7,914 bases of DNA from UBA2882 sp051877575 (lineage in GTDB: Bacteria > Bacillota > Clostridia > Lachnospirales > Lachnospiraceae): NCBI GenBank assembly GCA_051877575.1, contig JBJEJA010000037.1:1-7914 (forward strand), read 5' to 3'. Below, piece after piece: positions 6,175-7,914 of this stretch; position 1 is the first letter of the stretch; every line of letters starts with the position of its first letter. Made by a program: the position numbers and the translations under genes. The notes below the pieces were generated by a model. The model made no database searches. It saw only the letters and a program-made list of their open reading frames with translations, and was not told where the DNA came from.

Positions 6175-6209
6175 CTCAAAAAAGTTAAAATTATTTTTCA
6201 TTTTTGAGA
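6174..6209. repeat. 9-base perfect inverted repeat beside the regulator promoter
   Basis: TCTCAAAAA (6174-6182) and TTTTTGAGA (6201-6209) are exact inverse copies separated by 18 AT-rich bases, so the arm centres lie 27 bases apart. The left arm starts at the last base of the predicted -10 and covers the start site; the right arm lies in the leader. This fits an operator for autoregulation. Because the left arm is mostly untranscribed, a transcript hairpin is less likely. Confidence 0.4.
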
Positions 6210-6239
6210 AATCCTATTCAAATAAAACAGGAAAACATT

Positions 6240-7019
6240 ATGAAAAAAGAAAAGCGTTATGAAATAATCCTAGAATACCTGAAAAAGAGTGGCACTCTCT
6301 CGGTAAAAGAAATTGTCGAAAAATTACACGTATCTGCAACAACTGTTCGAAATGACTTAAATGTTTTAGCTGACTGGGAACTGATTCTTCGTACACATGG
6401 CGGTGCCGTTCTTCCGCCGTCTGTTTCCAAAGACCTGTTATCCATACCCAATCCCCATGTTCTGGAAATTGCCAACCAAAATTTAAAAGAGAATATCGGA
6501 AAGGAAGCCGCAAAACTGGTTTCTGATAATGATACTATTTTTATCGGATGCGGCAGCACTTTTTATGTCTTTTCCCATTATTTAAAAAACTTTAAAAATC
6601 TGAAAATTGTCACGACAAATCTGAATGTGGTCTATGAACTGGCCTCCACCTCCCACAGTGTCTATTTTATTGGTGGCGAGCTTATGGAATTAAATGGCAT
6701 TTATTATACTGGAGGTCCCAAGATCCCCTATGAACTGGAGAAGGTATTTGTCAATAAGGCCTTTATAGGCGTAAGCGGCATTGACTTAAAAGCGGGGCTG
6801 ACCATTTACGACTTAACACAACTGAACCTGTACAGTTCCATATGCAAAATTGCCCGCGATATCATACTGGTTTGCGACAAAAGCAAATTTGGGTGTCAGA
6901 GCGCCCATCTGCTAGGTCCGATTAAAGGTTTCGCCAATACTATCGTCACAAACAAAGAGATTGACGCAACCTATCAACAGGCAATTGAAAACATGGGAAT
7001 CCGATTTATTACCGCATAA
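6240..7019 (+). CDS. DeoR/GlpR-family transcriptional regulator (canonical copy)
   Basis: This 259-residue regulator has the usual DeoR length. The N-terminal winged helix-turn-helix (about 3-58) contains the recognition segment VSATTVRNDL (31-40) and the family wing motif RTHGGAV (51-57). The C-terminal DeoRC sensor domain (about 83-240) keeps the phosphosugar-binding pattern: GCGST (103-107), VTTNLNV (124-130), GGE (145-147), KAFIGVSGID (173-182) and CDKSKFG (212-218). It should therefore bind a phosphorylated sugar and DNA. The start is the ATG at 6240, with AGGA (6229-6232) 7 bases upstream; an in-frame TTG at 6204 falls inside the inverted repeat and has no site. It is divergent from the transport operon, which makes that operon the likely target. 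A related regulator follows 11 bases downstream. Confidence 0.93.
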   Translation: MKKEKRYEIILEYLKKSGTLSVKEIVEKLHVSATTVRNDLNVLADWELILRTHGGAVLPPSVSKDLLSIPNPHVLEIANQNLKENIGKEAAKLVSDNDTIFIGCGSTFYVFSHYLKNFKNLKIVTTNLNVVYELASTSHSVYFIGGELMELNGIYYTGGPKIPYELEKVFVNKAFIGVSGIDLKAGLTIYDLTQLNLYSSICKIARDIILVCDKSKFGCQSAHLLGPIKGFANTIVTNKEIDATYQQAIENMGIRFITA

Positions 7020-7030
7020 AGGAGAGAGAT

Positions 7031-7819
7031 ATGCTTCCGGCTGAAAGAAAAGATTTGATTCAGAAAATCATAATGGCAGAGAAAGAAATTACCTTTCAGG
7101 AACTACTGACAAAGACTAACACTTCCCGTTCTACCTTATATCGGGATTTGCTGCAATTCCAAGATGAAGGAATTGTTTTCGTCAAAAATGGGATTATTAC
7201 ATTCATCGGACAGTCCCCCGACAGTCCTTTTTCTTCCGATAAGATAACCATTCCCATCCCCAAAGACTATGCACAGCAGAGATCCATTGCTACCATCGCT
7301 GCAAACATGATTTCAGAAATGGACAGTATCTTTATTGGAGAAGGCTTGCTCTGCCTCCTGCTGGCTCAAAAGATACACGAGCAAAAACACTTAAAAAATG
7401 TAACCGTCGTAACCAATAACTTCAGTGTTGCCTTGGAACTCAGCAGTTTTATCGGACACCTGTATCTGTTAGGCGGTGATGTGCTTCAAAATTCCGATAA
7501 CATCTATACAGGCGGTCCCAGAATAGAAAGCAATCTCAGCACAATTTTTGTCAGCAAGGCCTTTGCCAGTGTAGATGGTATTGACTTCCAATCCGGCTAT
7601 ACTATGCACGAGCTGTCACAACTGAGTATACTTTCCCATCTGCCGGATTTTTCAGCACAGACGATATTTCTAATTCCTTCCTGCCGTTTTGGATATAATT
7701 CTATTCATCAGTTAGCACCGATTAACTTTTCGGATGTTGTCATTACGGACAGCCTGATAGATATAAAGTATCAAAAAGCCTTTTTAACAGTACAGAAGCC
7801 GAAACTGATTATAGCATAA
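7031..7819 (+). CDS. Divergent DeoR-family paralogue with degenerate wing and ligand motifs
   Basis: This 262-residue protein is clearly paralogous to the preceding regulator. Shared landmarks in the same order include IFIG (100-103), VTNN (127-130), GGD (148-150), YTGGP (159-163), SKAFASVDGID (175-185) and the ITD segment (238-240). It departs from the family at functional sites. The helix-turn-helix reads TSRSTLYRDL (31-40), but the wing motif RxHGGA is absent, with VKNGIITFIG in its place. The phosphosugar loop GxGST/TT is GEGLL (103-107). The DxSKF motif is PSCRF (216-220). The ATG at 7031 follows AAAGGAGAGAG at the end of the first gene, so the two are co-translated. It may not bind a phosphosugar, or may work as a partner subunit of the first protein (inference). 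The frame is intact, so it is not an obvious pseudogene. Confidence 0.88.
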   Translation: MLPAERKDLIQKIIMAEKEITFQELLTKTNTSRSTLYRDLLQFQDEGIVFVKNGIITFIGQSPDSPFSSDKITIPIPKDYAQQRSIATIAANMISEMDSIFIGEGLLCLLLAQKIHEQKHLKNVTVVTNNFSVALELSSFIGHLYLLGGDVLQNSDNIYTGGPRIESNLSTIFVSKAFASVDGIDFQSGYTMHELSQLSILSHLPDFSAQTIFLIPSCRFGYNSIHQLAPINFSDVVITDSLIDIKYQKAFLTVQKPKLIIA

Positions 7820-7860
7820 AATTAAATAAAAGTCCTCTGTTTCCGACTAACAAATCTCCA
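7820..7860. other. AT-rich gap with no clear terminator
   Basis: This short stretch follows the second regulator gene. The only structure I see is AGTC/GACT (7832-7835 and 7846-7849), a 4-base stem around 10 bases. On the minus strand it is followed by TTTATTTAATTTT and could be a weak terminator for a converging gene. No convincing terminator for the regulator pair is visible. Confidence 0.25.
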
Positions 7861-7914
7861 TTATTTTAATCCCAGAAAATATCCATTCAAATTCTCCAAG
7901 CTCTTAGCAAGAAT
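7861..7914 (-). CDS. Possible C-terminal fragment of an unidentified minus-strand gene
   Basis: Read on the minus strand from the window edge, one frame is open for 17 codons and ends in TAA at 7861-7863. The peptide, which includes LAKSLENLNGYFLGLK, looks like a natural amphipathic protein end. The other two minus frames stop early. It is too short to assign a family, and a chance open frame is quite possible. If real, it converges on the regulator pair. Confidence 0.25.
   Translation of the reverse strand: MLAKSLENLNGYFLGLK

Noticed and set aside
6204..6239. Upstream TTG start for the first DeoR regulator
   Set aside because: It lies inside the inverted repeat, lacks a ribosome site, and the added 12 residues precede the usual DeoR N-terminus. 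AGGA correctly precedes the ATG at 6240.

Overview
The window reads as a carbohydrate-uptake locus from a low-to-mid GC Gram-positive bacterium. A Clostridia/Lachnospiraceae-type host is my inference. It rests on the AT-rich spacers, strong GGAGG-type ribosome sites, a lipoprotein substrate-binding protein, a MsmK/UgpC-type ATPase and DeoR-family regulators. I cannot name the species.

Layout. From about 6024 down to 174, on the minus strand, lies one compact six-gene operon: (1) an extracellular sugar-binding lipoprotein (4660-6024), (2) an AP-endonuclease-2/xylose-isomerase-like TIM-barrel enzyme (3779-4600), (3) a MalF/UgpA-type permease (2830-3774), (4) a MalG/UgpE-type permease (2007-2840), (5) a MalK/MsmK/UgpC-type ATPase (840-1991), and (6) a beta-phosphoglucomutase-like HAD hydrolase (174-833). 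Apart from a 59-base gap holding a GC-rich hairpin between genes 1 and 2, the genes are 4-15 bases apart or overlap. Divergently, on the plus strand, are two tandem DeoR/GlpR-family regulators (6240-7019 and 7031-7819), 11 bases apart. The 215-base divergent control region carries a plausible sigma-A promoter for each arm, a palindrome, a 10-base-phased direct repeat and a 9-base inverted repeat.

Edges. Bases 2-82 look like the last 26 codons of a plus-strand gene. Bases 7861-7914 may be the last 17 codons of a minus-strand gene. Both are too short to identify. An 11-base imperfect inverted repeat lies between the left fragment and the HAD gene.

How the genes fit together (inference). The lipoprotein captures a small sugar, polyol or glycoside; the two permeases and the ATPase import it; the TIM-barrel and HAD enzymes act on it or on a phosphorylated derivative; and the DeoR pair senses a phosphorylated intermediate and controls the divergent operon. 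No kinase, glycoside hydrolase or aldolase is encoded here, so the substrate cannot be read from the window.

The family assignments are ordinary. The unusual points are: both permeases carry the same non-canonical EAA loop (LEKTP where the family has roughly IDGAS); the second DeoR protein has lost the family's wing and ligand motifs; and the TIM-barrel enzyme appears to keep an endonuclease IV-like set of nine metal ligands. I saw no CRISPR array, tRNA, rRNA or intact mobile element.
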